Shown piece by piece: positions 11,060 through 24,100 of a stretch of 64,000 nt of DNA. How positions within the stretch are numbered: the first letter of the stretch is position 1; each line of letters starts with the position of its first letter. The notes under the pieces were generated by a model that worked only from the letters and a program-made list of their open reading frames with translations, was not told where the DNA came from and made no database searches. Both the position numbers and the translations under genes were made by a program. Source of the stretch: Ampullaceana balthica (Eukaryota > Mollusca > Gastropoda > Lymnaeidae); assembly GCA_944989445.1 (NCBI GenBank), contig CALYLW010000019.1, positions 62,001 through 126,000 on the forward strand, read 5' to 3'.

Positions 11060-11302
11060 GGGAGAGTGGCATGCGCGTACCGATGGTCACGGGTTCGATT
11101 CCATGTGAAGGCAGGGAAACATTGTGCATACAATTTGAGATCCACTGACAGTTCCGGCCTACACCTATTTAATGAGATGTCTCATCTGGCTTACACCTGG
11201 GGTCATGTGCTAAATGGGCGTCCACAGACCTGAACTCTAGACTTATGGTGATGTATTGTTTGGACCCTGCGCTGTGAACACCTACAATAAAGTTGAATCT
11301 AA
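11060..11302 (+). mobile_element. tRNA-derived SINE
   Basis: The head contains GAGTGGCATGCGCG, GTACCGATGGTCAC and a good pol III B box, GGGTTCGATTCC (11091-11102). A body and an ACAATAAAGTTGAATCT tail follow. A second copy with a more complete head starts at 63944. This copy lacks about 11 bp after GCATGCGCG relative to that head and has a damaged A box. It lies about 350 bp upstream of the FGD start codon. Confidence 0.75.
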
Positions 11303-11484
11303 CTTTTTTTTTAAGTATAACGTTACGTCACGTGGTTTAATTGTCCGGCATTTATATTTCTCAACACTGCTTCAAATTCATCGTAATTATTAATTAGTTT
11401 GTTTGTTGTTGTTTTTTTAATTATTCGGGTTAGGATATGTAAGTTGTGAATTCCCAAATGAATGTAAACAATACGATGTTTCTC

Positions 11485-11531
11485 ATTGGCTCATCAAACA
11501 TTTTTTTTTCCACTTTCCTCGGACAACCAAT
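11485..11531 (+). promoter_or_regulatory. Possible proximal promoter of the FGD gene (two CCAAT boxes)
   Basis: An inverted CCAAT (ATTGG, 11485-11489) and a direct CCAAT (11527-11531) lie 115-160 bp upstream of the start codon at 11647. The pair is compatible with a TATA-less promoter. The transcription start is not known. Confidence 0.3.
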
Positions 11532-11646
11532 CACAACGTGTGTAACATCTCCGACACCTTCAGTTTTCATCGCCTATCACTAGTGAGCGCTGATTTATAA
11601 TTGTGTTTGTATCACCGTAGCTATTTCGCCTTTGACACAGAGAAAC

Positions 11647-13106
11647 ATGGATGAACTTATAAAGAAGGAAATTCTTGGTGTCATGTCGTCTATGAGTGAG
11701 GAGAAACTCAAAGATTTATTCCAGTCTCTTGGACTGAAGGACGAGGACCTCAAATCATTTAAAGAGAATAGCCTCATTGAGATGCTCACCCCCGTGCAGT
11801 GGCGTATACTTCGGGACGCATGCGTGATGGGTAAGATGAGAAATTGATTGTAATAAAAACAAATATATTTTGAGTGTAACAAAACAAGTATATTTTTATT
11901 GTAAGAAAACAAGTATATTTTGATTGTAAGAAAACAAGTATATTTGTATGTACGAAATGATGGAACATTGTTTTTTTTAAATCAAGTCCACAATGTTGCC
12001 TTAAAGCTGCGCGGCTGACTGACACAGTTTAGAATTACCGCGCATCAAGTTGTTGTTTTTTTTAATTTATGCTGAGCAACCTTGCACACTATTGTTTTTT
12101 GTTTTTTTGGTTGTTTTTTTTTGTTGGTTGTTTTTTGTTTGTTGTTTTTTAATAATTTTTTAAATAATTTTTTTTACGAGGAGGTGGTAGGAATGGGTGC
12201 TAGAGATTGCCTAAAATAGAATCACGTCATCAATACATGTGCCATTTAAGAACCTCACATGTAAGCTGTAGGAGCCGTGTAGCGGAATATGCATTTTTTA
12301 TTTTATTTATTATTTCCACTCCCATTCGCTAGGTCAGGCGTGTATAGGAACTTTCATGTTCGTTTCACAGCTTTAAAGACCTTGTCATATAATGGCGGAA
12401 ATCTATTAAATGAAATGTCTGGGATTTTATGGTGTACAAATTTAATATAAGATACGAGTCAATATGTACATGTATGTATATTGCGAAGGAAGTACCTTAC
12501 AAGTTATTTGTTAATTATTCGTTATTTTAAGACAGCTTATTGGACTTGAACAAGGAAAAAACTGGTTCATAGTTTTAGTATGCTTGCAATTTTGAGAACG
12601 TATTGATTCTTATGTTTTTATGCTTTCAAACATACAATGTTTACACTAAAATTTTGTCAAAAAATATTATCATTACACAATGAGTTATGACGTTTTCCGG
12701 TCTTAGAAATGACAAGACCTATTTAAAACCTATTTATTGTCTTCCTTCTAATTTGTAAGAATCAAATTCCAAATTCGAATCAAGTGGCCAGGCTTCACGT
12801 TTGGATAGACTTGAAATGAGGCACGTTGGTAACTGTCGTGACGTCACCAGAACCCGAAGACATGGATCCTACGAAACTGACACGTCATCGTCGTCGTCAT
12901 CGTCTCAGAACATGGGAGATGACTCCCCCACCGAGGTTGAACTCCCGTACAACCCGGGTTGTCACAGCTCCGCCAACCGTCACCTCGCCGTCCTGTCAGG
13001 AGAGTATTCGCAGCCCACCACATACACGTCACAGGGCAGTGTTGACAGTTGGGGCGGGTCTGAGAGCGGAGAGCATCAGCAGGCGGAAGATCACAATTAT
13101 TTGAAT
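11647..13106 (+). CDS. FGD: FGD exons 1-2: unrecognised N-terminal region
   Basis: Exon 1 (61 codons plus one base) is dense in charged and leucine residues: EEKLKDLFQSLGL, then SLIEMLTPVQWRILRDACVM. It looks like a small all-helical module, perhaps SAM-like, but no family is claimed. Exon 2 (12760-13106) is hydrophilic, with a run of seven Ser (TCG/TCA repeats near 12885-12905) and many Gly, Ser and His residues, so it is probably disordered. The acceptor at 12758-12759 follows a CTTCCTTCTAATTTGTAAG tract, and the donor GTAAGT is at 13107. The proline-rich N-terminus of classical FGD1 is not seen. Confidence 0.75.
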
Positions 13107-15121
13107 GTAAGTTTATACTCTCGACGACGGCTGGTCGCGGGTTGATCGGACCTCTAGTTCGCCACGACGCGCGAAAATCTGCTGGCGGTCCGTATTAAAC
13201 GGGAGGGAGTCTAAAGCTGGTTGGTTAGAGATTATCACCGGAAACAGGAACATATTATTATGCTACAGTCCAGTTGGGGGCCGTCCATAAAGTACGTCAC
13301 GGGGGGAGGGGTGTAAGAAAGTGTGACAGGGGGACAGGGGGAGGGGGTCCGGTGATGTGTGACGTCACGGTGTTTTATATTAAATTTGAATTATTTTGTT
13401 AATAAAAAACACAATTTTTGTTCGAAAGTGTGACGTACTTTGGGGGGGGGGTCCAAGATTTATGACAGGGGGAGGGGGGAGTTAAAAATGGTAAAAAATA
13501 GCGTGACGTACTTTATGGACGGCCCCTTAACTCACATTAAACCCTAACCTCCCCCCCCCAACTAAAAATATAAAAATAAATAATAATAATTCAACTTTGA
13601 CCTTTGAACTCTCATGCAAGTCCTGGACCATTTTTAAATTCAATTGAATTTCAATTTTAAAAGGCACAATTGTGTACACTTTTTTATGATATAGAATGGT
13701 ATATTATATAGAATGGTATATTATATAGAATGGTATATTATATAGAAAGGTATATTATATAGAATGGTATATTATATAGAATGGTATATTTCAACATTTC
13801 CCTTATTCCGCAGCATATAAGAATTATTTGACTTGTCTTGCAGCCACTATCAATTGTGTGACTAAATCACGAAGCCGATAGAAGAGTAGCAATAAGAAAA
13901 TTTTTTAATATGTAACTAAAATACGAATTGGTGAATTTAATTAAAAATTTAAGTATCGAAAAAATAAGATAAAAGATCCCGAACATCCCAATTTGGGAAC
14001 CTCTACTTTTGAAGCTCTCAGAAGACAGAGAAGTTATTCGAATTAAAAGTCAGGCTGCGAATAAAAATGTTTTGTTTATATGCAAATGAAGTTATATGAT
14101 TATCGAACTTTTACATTTATTACTATAAACTTTGACTACTGTTTTCTTTTTTTTTAGAAGTAATTGTGATCATTGACTCTGATCTCGTTCTGATTATTTC
14201 CCCTCAACATGTATAAACAGCTTGAGAATTGGAGCTTCCCAAACAAGGCGGGATCAGAGCTTCAGTACCTGCTGGTGGAGAAGTTGGTTATTACTGAGCG
14301 GGAATATGTTGCTAGACTCAACACCATCTACCATGTGAGTATTGATAGATTGTAGCTATAGCACCAGCAACCATAATGGTTGGCACAAAATATCCACATT
14401 ATGAGTATTGCTAGCTTACAGCTATTGTAGCACTAACGACGCTAGTGGTATACACAACTAACTAACATGTGAGTGTTGCTACATTACATATCTATTGCCA
14501 ACAACAGTTATTCAATGTGTTCTTTTAAGGGTGTCAATTAAGTTTGATGTAGTGTTAAAACAGGGGTTTGCAGGTCTGTGAGGGGGTGGGGGTGTGGCCA
14601 AACCATGTCATTCAAGCAGTCTGTGAAATTGAATCATATTTTTTTTATGAACTCTCCTAATTTTGATCACCTTGTAATCGCCAACAACTGTATAAAAAAA
14701 TACAAATTTATCAATAAACACGCAGCAGCAATGTAAGATACGAGAAGACGACAAGGAGAACGCCATAGACCAGTAAGACAGATCGGACTCAAAGATGAAA
14801 AGTGGTATTCAGCAATTAGCAGTAACAAAGGGTGGTTGTGAGGGGGGAGAGGGGGGAGATTCAACAAATTAAGGAGAACTTAAATACATTACACGAAGTG
14901 TCAAGGTGTTTTATTTGAATGAGTTTGTTCTTTAAGTTGAGGAATACTGGTACAAGACTGAATAGCGGTGGTTGATCGATCAACCGAACCCTTCCGATTG
15001 TTTCTTTTCAAGTGTTTGAAATGATTTTGAGCAGTTAACCTTGCACAATATCCCGAATGTGTACAGTGCATATGTCCGAGAGGTGCTGACCCGTCTCTCT
15101 AAGATACGTCAAACATATTTT

Positions 15122-15199
<78 letters not shown>

Positions 15200-18100
15200 C
15201 ACCAGAACAAACACAAGACGAGTTCAAATATGAATGACGAATGACCCTCGCTAAGGTCGGCCCAGTTTAGGGTTGGCAAGCGAGGGTGGTGCATGGTGGT
15301 GGGGGGAGTAGGTAGCTAACCGCAGTGCCCATGTCTCGAGACCAACTATGCGTCGGTGGTCCCCCGACTTTCAATCGAGTTGTTCAGATTTCTTTGTGCT
15401 GTAGTTTTTTCCGTTCTCCTCCCCCCCCCTTTTCTTTGCACTATCTATGAGCAAGTCTGCGGCGTATGCTACGCCGCGGGTCGTATCTAGTAGTCAAGAA
15501 AGCATGATATTAAGCCCACCCACCTCCTATGAATGCTACCACAAAAGTAAGGTAATGTGAATGACGAAACAGAAAGATTTTTTCAAGAGACGGTTCTCAC
15601 GGATTTGTTCCACAGTGGGCAGAGGAAGACGCAAGGACATCTAGTATAGATTTAACTCTCTCTATTAAAAAAGAAAGACAAAAAAAAAGAAGACAAAAAA
15701 GTGGGGGGAAAAGGAGCAAAAGAAGAAAGAAAACGAATACGCACATAACTGTTGGCATGCAGGAGCAACAAAACGCTCTGAATTTTGTAGCAGCTAAGCC
15801 TGATCTCACTCGATTTTGAGGTTGTCCTACTGACATAACTTTCCTAGAGATCCTTTAATGTCATACAGACATAACTGCCCAAGTGAACGTAATGTCATAG
15901 AGGCGTAAGTGTACTACGGACGTAACTGTACTACGGACGTAACTGTACTACGGACGTAACTGTACTAAGGACGAAACTGTACTACGGACGTAACTATCCT
16001 GAATATTATACATTTACCTGTCCTGAAGAACTTCCCGTGGGAATCCTCAGTAAAACATTTGATGTCTTTACCCTCCACAGATGTTCTACTGTGTTCTCCA
16101 GGTGGAACACACCAATTCACCTTTCCTGGAAGAAGATACACTCCCCGTCATTTTCTCAAACGTTAAAAGTATTTACCTCTTGCACAAGGAATCGTTGTTG
16201 CCTCAGCTGGAAGAAGCGCTCGGCAAGTGGTATGTTTTCCAAAAGTAAACTGTAAGCCCTCCCGTGTGACAGCGTAAAACATTTTTGTTGTGTCGGAACA
16301 TTGGACTGCTTATTACATTAAATTTAAGATGGTCTAAAAGGTTTAATGAAAATAAGCTAGGATATAAGTTTCGCTGTTTGTTTATTATTATACATTAAAG
16401 AAGTTTTTTTTTAAAAATAAGTTATAAGGGTAACACTTTTTTAAAAATAATTTTAAAAAAAAACAGAAGTGTCGATTGATATAAAATAAAACTATCATTT
16501 TGTCCACTGTCTGCTTTCTCTGGAAAAGTCGATTAACTGGTTGGGGATTTTCATGTGGAAAGATTGTTTCTCGAAGTTATGTACGGAATATGTGCAGATT
16601 GATATATTATGGATACAAATATATGTCTATACATTATAATATTAATAAAGATACTCTTAATAGCAAAAGTGTTCTATTTTTAAATCCTTTATATTAACTC
16701 GTGGTGTCTGCGGCGGACCTTGCTTGCTTGCTTGCTTGCTTGTCGCCAAAACTTTTGATCGATTTTTAACCCACTTGCTCGCAAGATAGCGAGCTGAAAT
16801 TTTGCAGGCAGTTTCGTACCGATGATAAAAACAATGTATCAAAATTTCAGATCGATCGCATGTACCGTAATTAAATTATTGATTTTTTAGATTATTTTTT
16901 TTATTCCTATGTATCATGCTATTTTTTGAGATAGAGCGTCGCGGTGCGTATTATATTGAACAACCTTTCTGTCGCGCAATAAGGTGCGTATTTTATTGAC
17001 AGCTCTTTTTATAAACATATTCCTGATCGGTGCGTATTATATTAAACATGTTTTACGACACAACTTCAATTTTGTATTTCTGGATGGTCTGGCGCTGCGT
17101 ATTATAATGAACATTCTTTTAGTTACTTCTCGTACATAAAGGATTTATAGTCAAAAACTTGGTTTTTTACGGGTTTTTCTTATTAAATCCTTTATATTAA
17201 CTCGTGGTGTCTGCGGCGGACCTTGCTTGCTTGCTTGCTTGCTTGTCGCCAAAACTTTTGATCGATTTTTAACCCACTTGCTCGCAAGATAGTGAGCTGA
17301 AATTTTGCAGGCAGTTTCGTACCGATGATAAAAACAATGTATCAAAATTTCAGATCGATCGCATGTACCGTAATTAAATTATTGATTTTTTAGATTATTT
17401 TATTTATTCCTATGTATCATGCTATTTTTTGAGATAGAGCGTCGCGGTGCGTATTATATTGAACAACCTTTCTGTCGCGCAACAAGGTGCGTATTTTATT
17501 GACAGCTCTTTTTATAAACATATTTCTGATCGGTGCGCATTATATTAAACATGTTTTACGACTCAACTGCAATTTTGTATTTCTGGATGGTCTGGCGCTG
17601 CGTATTATAATGAACATTCTTTTAGTTACTTCTCGTACATAAAGGATTTATAGTCAAAAACTTGGTTTTTTACGGGTTGTTTTTATTTTAAATCCTTTAT
17701 ATTAACTCGTGGTGTCTGCGGCCGACCTTGCTTGCTTGCTTGTCGCCAAAACTTTTGATCGATTTTTAACCCACTTGCTCGCAAGATAGCGAGCTGAAAT
17801 TTTGCAGGCAGTTTCGTACCGATGATAAAAACAATGTATCAAAATTTCAGATCGATCGCATGTACCGTAATTAAATTATTGATTTTTTAGATTATTTTTT
17901 TTATTCCTATGTATCATGCTATTTTTTGAGATAGAGCGTCGCGGTGCGTATTATATTGAACAACCTTTCTGTCGCGCAATAAGGTGCGTATTTTATTGAC
18001 AGCTCTTTTTATAAACATATTCCTGATCGGTGCGCATTATATTAAACACGTTTTACGACACAACTGCAATTTTGTATTTCTGGATGGTCTGGCGCTGCGT

Positions 18101-21100
18101 ATTATAATTAACATTCTTTTAATTACTTCTCGTACATAAAGGATTTATAGTCAAAAACTTGGTTTTTTACGGGTTGTTTTTATTAAATCCTTTATATTAA
18201 CTCGTGGTGTCTGCGGCGGACCTTGCTTGCTTGCTTGCTTGTCGCCAAAACTTTTGATCGATTTTTAACCCACTTGCTCGCAAGATAGCGAGCTGAAATT
18301 TTGCAGGCAGTTTCGTACCGATGATAAAAACAATGTATCAAAATTTCAGATCGATCGCATGTACCGTAATTAAATTATTGATTTTTTAGATTATTTTATT
18401 TATTCCTATGTATCATGCTATTTTTTGAGATAGAGCGTCGCGGTGCGTATTATATTGAACAACCTTTCTGTCGCGCAATAAGGTGCGTATTTTACTGACA
18501 ACACTTTTTATAAACCTATTCCTGATCGGTGCGCATTATATTAAACACGTTTTACGACACAACTGCAATTTTGTATTTTTGGATGGTCTTGCGCTGCGTG
18601 TTATAATGAACATTCTTTTAGTTACGTCTCATACGTAAAGGATTTATAGTCAAAAACTTGGTTTTTTACGGGTTGTTTTTATTATTAAATCTTTTATATT
18701 AACTCGTGGTGTCTGCGGCCGACCTTGCTTGCTTGCTTGTCGCCAAAACTTTTGATCGATTTTTAACCCACTTGCTCGCAAGATATCGAGCTGAAATTTT
18801 GCAGGCAGTTTTGTACCGATGATAAAAACAATGTATCAAAATTTCAGATCGATCGCATGTACCGTAATTAAATTATTGATTTTTTAGATTATTTTATTTA
18901 TTCCTATGTATCATGCTATTTTTTGAGATAGAGCGTCGCGGTGCGTATTATATTGAGACAACCTTTCTGTCGCGCAATAAGGTGCGTATTTTACTGACAA
19001 CACTTTTTATAAACCTATTCCTGATCGGTGCGCATTATATTAAACACGTTTTACGACACAACTGCAATTTTGTATTTTTGGATGGTCTTGCGCTGCGTGT
19101 TATAATGAACATTCTTTTAGTTACGTCTCATACGTAAAGGATTTATAGTCAAAAACTTGGTTTTTTACGGGTTGTTTTTATTTATTAATAAAAATAAAAA
19201 TTTGGGGGGAAAATCATTTTACACCCAAAAAGTGTAACATATAATAGAAATCTATCATTTATTTGAAATTGCTGAAAAGAATAAATATATTTATAGACAT
19301 ATCCTGGCCATCTCTTGTCTGACATGCGGACGCACCATTTCGTGCAAGAATAGGGCTAGTGAGCCAGCAAAGGACATACGTGGCTGCCTAAGCAATGGAC
19401 TATTGTGACAGCGGCACCCCGTCGATTACGACGGACAAACAGCAACATATATACACATACAAACATTTATAGCAATATATATATTTATGTATGTGTGTGC
19501 GTGTGTGTGTGTGTGTTTCTACCGCCTATCTTTGTTACGTTCCAGGAAATCGGATCCAAAACTTGGAGAAACGATGAAGAGAAATGCGCCTTTCTTAAAG
19601 ATCTATGGCGAGTACATTGCAAACTTTACTTCATCAATGAAACACATCGACGAATGGATGAACAAATCCAGCAGATTTCGTGAGACTATTCATAGAGTTG
19701 AGGTAACCACGTACGAGTTTATTTCCATTCCATGGTAACAAAACAGCGTTGCCATTCATTTTTTAAAATTTATAGATTTACAAACAATCATGTAAATTAT
19801 CACCACTGTCCAACAGCATTGTTTATTATGCAATGTTTGATTGTTATTATTCAAGCACAATGCTCTACTTTTTTATATCCATTGAAATTCCCGCGGAAAC
19901 GCTTATGGAAAAATAATGGCTAAGTCGAAATTTAAAAAAAAACGGCCCCGACAAAACTATTATGTATTTTCATACATTCATTTTCTCTTAAAACGAAACC
20001 AAAAAAAATCTCCGTTAACACAAAAAAGATAGCGATTCTCGGAATGAACAAAATACAGACAACACTTCCAGCGCCGGTGGGAATAAAGTAGGGCCTGAAA
20101 TGAAATAGATAATGTATCTGATGTTTCATATGGAAGAAAGCAAACTTAGCTTTGAAATATCGACACCATTGAGACGAGCTTATGTTGTTTATCTAACCCC
20201 TCCTCCACCCCCCACCCTCCACACACACATTCCTAACTGCTAAACGAAACTTTATTTGGGGGTGGGGGGCTATGGCGGATTAAGGGGGAGGGGGCTGAAC
20301 GGGCTAAAGCCAGGGGCCCCCGATGATTAGGGGCCCCCAAATTTATTATATTTTATAAGAAAGATGGACAACTGTTTGCATGAATTCCTGAAAATATCAT
20401 AAATTAAATAAATTAATTTTTTAAAACTGCTTTTATAGGCTCACTAAGAGAAAATATTAAAGATTATTGTTATCACCTTTTTCATCAGGCTCGTGTGGTC
20501 TTGAGGTAGAAAGTCGCCCAGATGTGCAAGCGGTCACGCTATCGATTCCCTGTGTGGGCACACAATTTTTTTTTAAATTGTATTTTTACACTCAATATTA
20601 GGCGGCAAACAGTTATTTCTTCATATTCCATTTTTTCATGAATAATCTTTGGCTGGGAAGGCCGATCCCGTAGTACAGACAAATTATGTTAAAGGAACCG
20701 ATGAACTATTTAGTTACAAGTTAAGTCTTATATTAGCTGCTAGGAATCATTTTATTTAAAGGGACGCTGGCTGGATAGGGCCCCAGTTTGAATTGCAGCC
20801 AGGGGCCCCGTGCAGTCTTAATCCGCCCCTGACTGGAACTATGAATTGTTTTCTAAAAATGTTGCGTGAGAATAAAGGGTGTCATATGTTGGGCCTCATT
20901 TTTATGAATGATTAAAAATATAACAGTAAATGATTGTCTCCCTTATTAAGTAAGTAAGGAAGTCAATTTAATTCTTTTTTTCGACGTTTTAGCTACCAAT
21001 CTTATGAAACGTTAGAAATTGAATAATAGAATATGATAGATTTTATTAAACTTAATGTTAACCGATAGGTATGAAAATCATTGAATTTCATTGTCATTGT

Positions 21101-24100
21101 ATCCCAACATATAGGGATCGAAGTCAAGTGGCATGCCACTTACATGAACAGAAAGCTTTAGACTAGTATTCAATTAAAGTAGTATTGTTAAGGATACACA
21201 TAAATTAATATTAATATATTTATTTCATAGTTTTTGTCAGTATAAATAAAGGCAGCATTTAAATGTATTTTTTATTTGAATTTAATTTTTGTAAAGTTAA
21301 GTTTAAGTTACTAAAAATAATGTGTTTCGTAACATAAGTTAATAATATTATGTCTCACAGTATTAATAGTATTATACATGAAGTTTTAACATAGTTAAGA
21401 AGAAATAAGCAATTCTAAATTTCCTCAAGAACAACGCAATTGATAAAATTTATTTGTACCGGTGCTTTGTGGTGCAGCGATTACGGGCAAATAAATTGTA
21501 AGGCACATCAGATTTTACTGTTACAAATTTATTTTAAGACGAGCAACAAAGCCCGTCCAAGGACGTTCCGCCACCGTTCGGTGGCATCCTCTCCAACAGC
21601 CGTCTCGACCGGCATTACATGTGCATCACGTCAAAAATACTATTCATTATAGTTAAAATAAATAACTCGTAAAAACAGAGCTTTTTACTATAAATCCCAA
21701 CGTGCATAACTCAAAATAAAGTCTTGGAAGAAATACTGCACCAACAATTGCTCGTTTTGAACGTCCGCGTAAATGGCGTAAACGTGTTCAATATGATTGG
21801 CTGTAGGAGTCATATATGTGTTTGAGGGACCAACGCTATAGATGATGGGACAGAACGGACAGAAACTTGCCTTTTATCATATAGGATAGTGTTCTTTCTC
21901 ACTGACAAAATATAGTGCCTATTTGTACACCCATATAGTTGAGCAATTATATCCAGAGATGGTACCCGTGAAGCCGAAATTCGAGCTAGAATTGGGTCGG
22001 CAATGGCTGCAATGACGAAGTTAACCAAAATATGGAACAGCAAAAACATTAGCCTGCCAACAAAGCTCAGGCTTTACAGAGCTCTCATTAAAACCATTGT
22101 CCTTTGACGATGATGATGATGATAGTTGAAAATATAATTGTATTATTTCTGTATATTTGGAAACAATTTATGTTATCCAACATTTTGAAAAGAAAAATCT
22201 TAAGCATTAATTGCTTGTTCATTTACTTTCGTTTTCAATTTGTATTAAGATATGCCGAGAACATGCACAATAGAACATGGCTGCAACACATTTAATTTTA
22301 TGTGAAGTGCAAATCTAGTGTTTTAGTTAGGAGAACATATCTATTGTATTTCTAATTATAATAATAATAAATTGATAAGTTACATAGCGCTGTATCCCAG
22401 TAAGGACCTGCTGGGCTCACAGTGCTTTACATGAGATGAATAAAGATAGTAACATCTATGGTGGATTAAGGGGGGGGGGCTGAACGGGCTAAAGAAAGGG
22501 GCTCCCGATGATTTAGGGGCCCCCAAATTTAGTATATTATACAATAAAGGTGGACACATGTTTGCATGAATCCCTGAAAATATCATAAATTAAATAATTT
22601 AATATAATCTTATCTATTAATCTGATCGCTATTTGGACCCGATAGTCTTAGTAATCGATAAACCTGATTTGATAAAGAAAATATTTAAGAATATTGTTTT
22701 AATTTTTTTTTAATTCTCAATTTCGTCAAGCTCTCCTGGTCATGTGTAAGTTTGTAGGCTTGTGGTGCTAGTAATGTCGGGATCGATTCCCTCTGGCGGA
22801 ATTTTGTTTTGTTTTTATGTCTTTTTTTAAATTGTATTTTTAGACTCAATTTTAGGATACCGACAAACAGTTATTTCTTCGTGTTCGGTTTTTTCATGAA
22901 TAATCTTTTTGGCTTGGAAGGCTGATCCCGTAGTACAGACAAAGTATGAGCAAGGAACCAATGGACTATTTAGTTACAAGTTACAGTCTTATGTTAGCTG
23001 CTAGCAATCATTTTATTTAAACGGACGCTCTCTGGATAGGGCCACAGTTTGAATTGCAGCCAGGGTCCCCGTGCAGTCTTAATCCGCCCCTGGGTGGGGG
23101 GAATCGATTGTTTTTATTTAAAAAATCATAAATGTTTTAATTTGTTTGTTTGTTTAAATTGAAAATTATGTGTTCAATTTCTTTTAAAAAATTTGTTTGA
23201 TTGAGTTTTATTAATTGCATGCATTTTATGTAAATAAAAATATACACTGTATATACTATATACGTAATTTTGCTAAATATACTTTATTTTTTTAAAATAT
23301 CCTTTAACACGAAATTCTTTTAACATGAAAAAAAACACTTCAGTCCCGTCGATCTCGTGTTAAACTATTTTACACGCTTTTATTTAAGTCACACTGTTTG
23401 TTGTATCCATCCATCCAACCTTCCTTCAAATCTTGAAACGTAAAATTAAACCATTTCTGATGGTCCTAGAGATCTCAAAATTTTACCACAGATAGATCTT
23501 GGATGACAATGCATTGTATCAAAATTTCCGATCGATCGAATGTACCGTAATTAAATTAATCAATGTTTAGTTTATCTCTATTTATCACTATTTAGAATGT
23601 ATAGTGTCTGCTAGAGTTGACCTCCACGGCTCACTGGTTTCACTCTGACTCTCATTTACCAAATTCCCGTGTTTACATCAAGGGCAGGGAAGATCAGCGC
23701 GTTTCAGTCTGTAAATGTTTGTAAATAAAAGCGTGTCCTTTTTTAAAAAAGATTTTGTTTACATTTTACTTATTTCATTGTAGTTTTTGTTTCCTCTAGT
23801 AAACATGTTTATTAGTATACTAGCAACAAAACCCGTCCAAGGACGTGTAGGGTAGCCTGTGAAGTTTTATTATATAGGAGGATTATAGCATAAATGCTAA
23901 AACAAAAATGATAGTTTGTCGATTTTAACGAAAAATATAATGTGTGTAATAAATCTTTTTTGTTGTTGTTGTTGTTTTAAATTCTGACAGCAACTGCCAC
24001 AATGCGAGAATTTGTCTCTTCAGCATCTTATGATGGAGCCAGTCAGGAGATTGATGAGGTACACTGATGTGATGACAGGTGAGAATAGTCGCTTGTGAAA

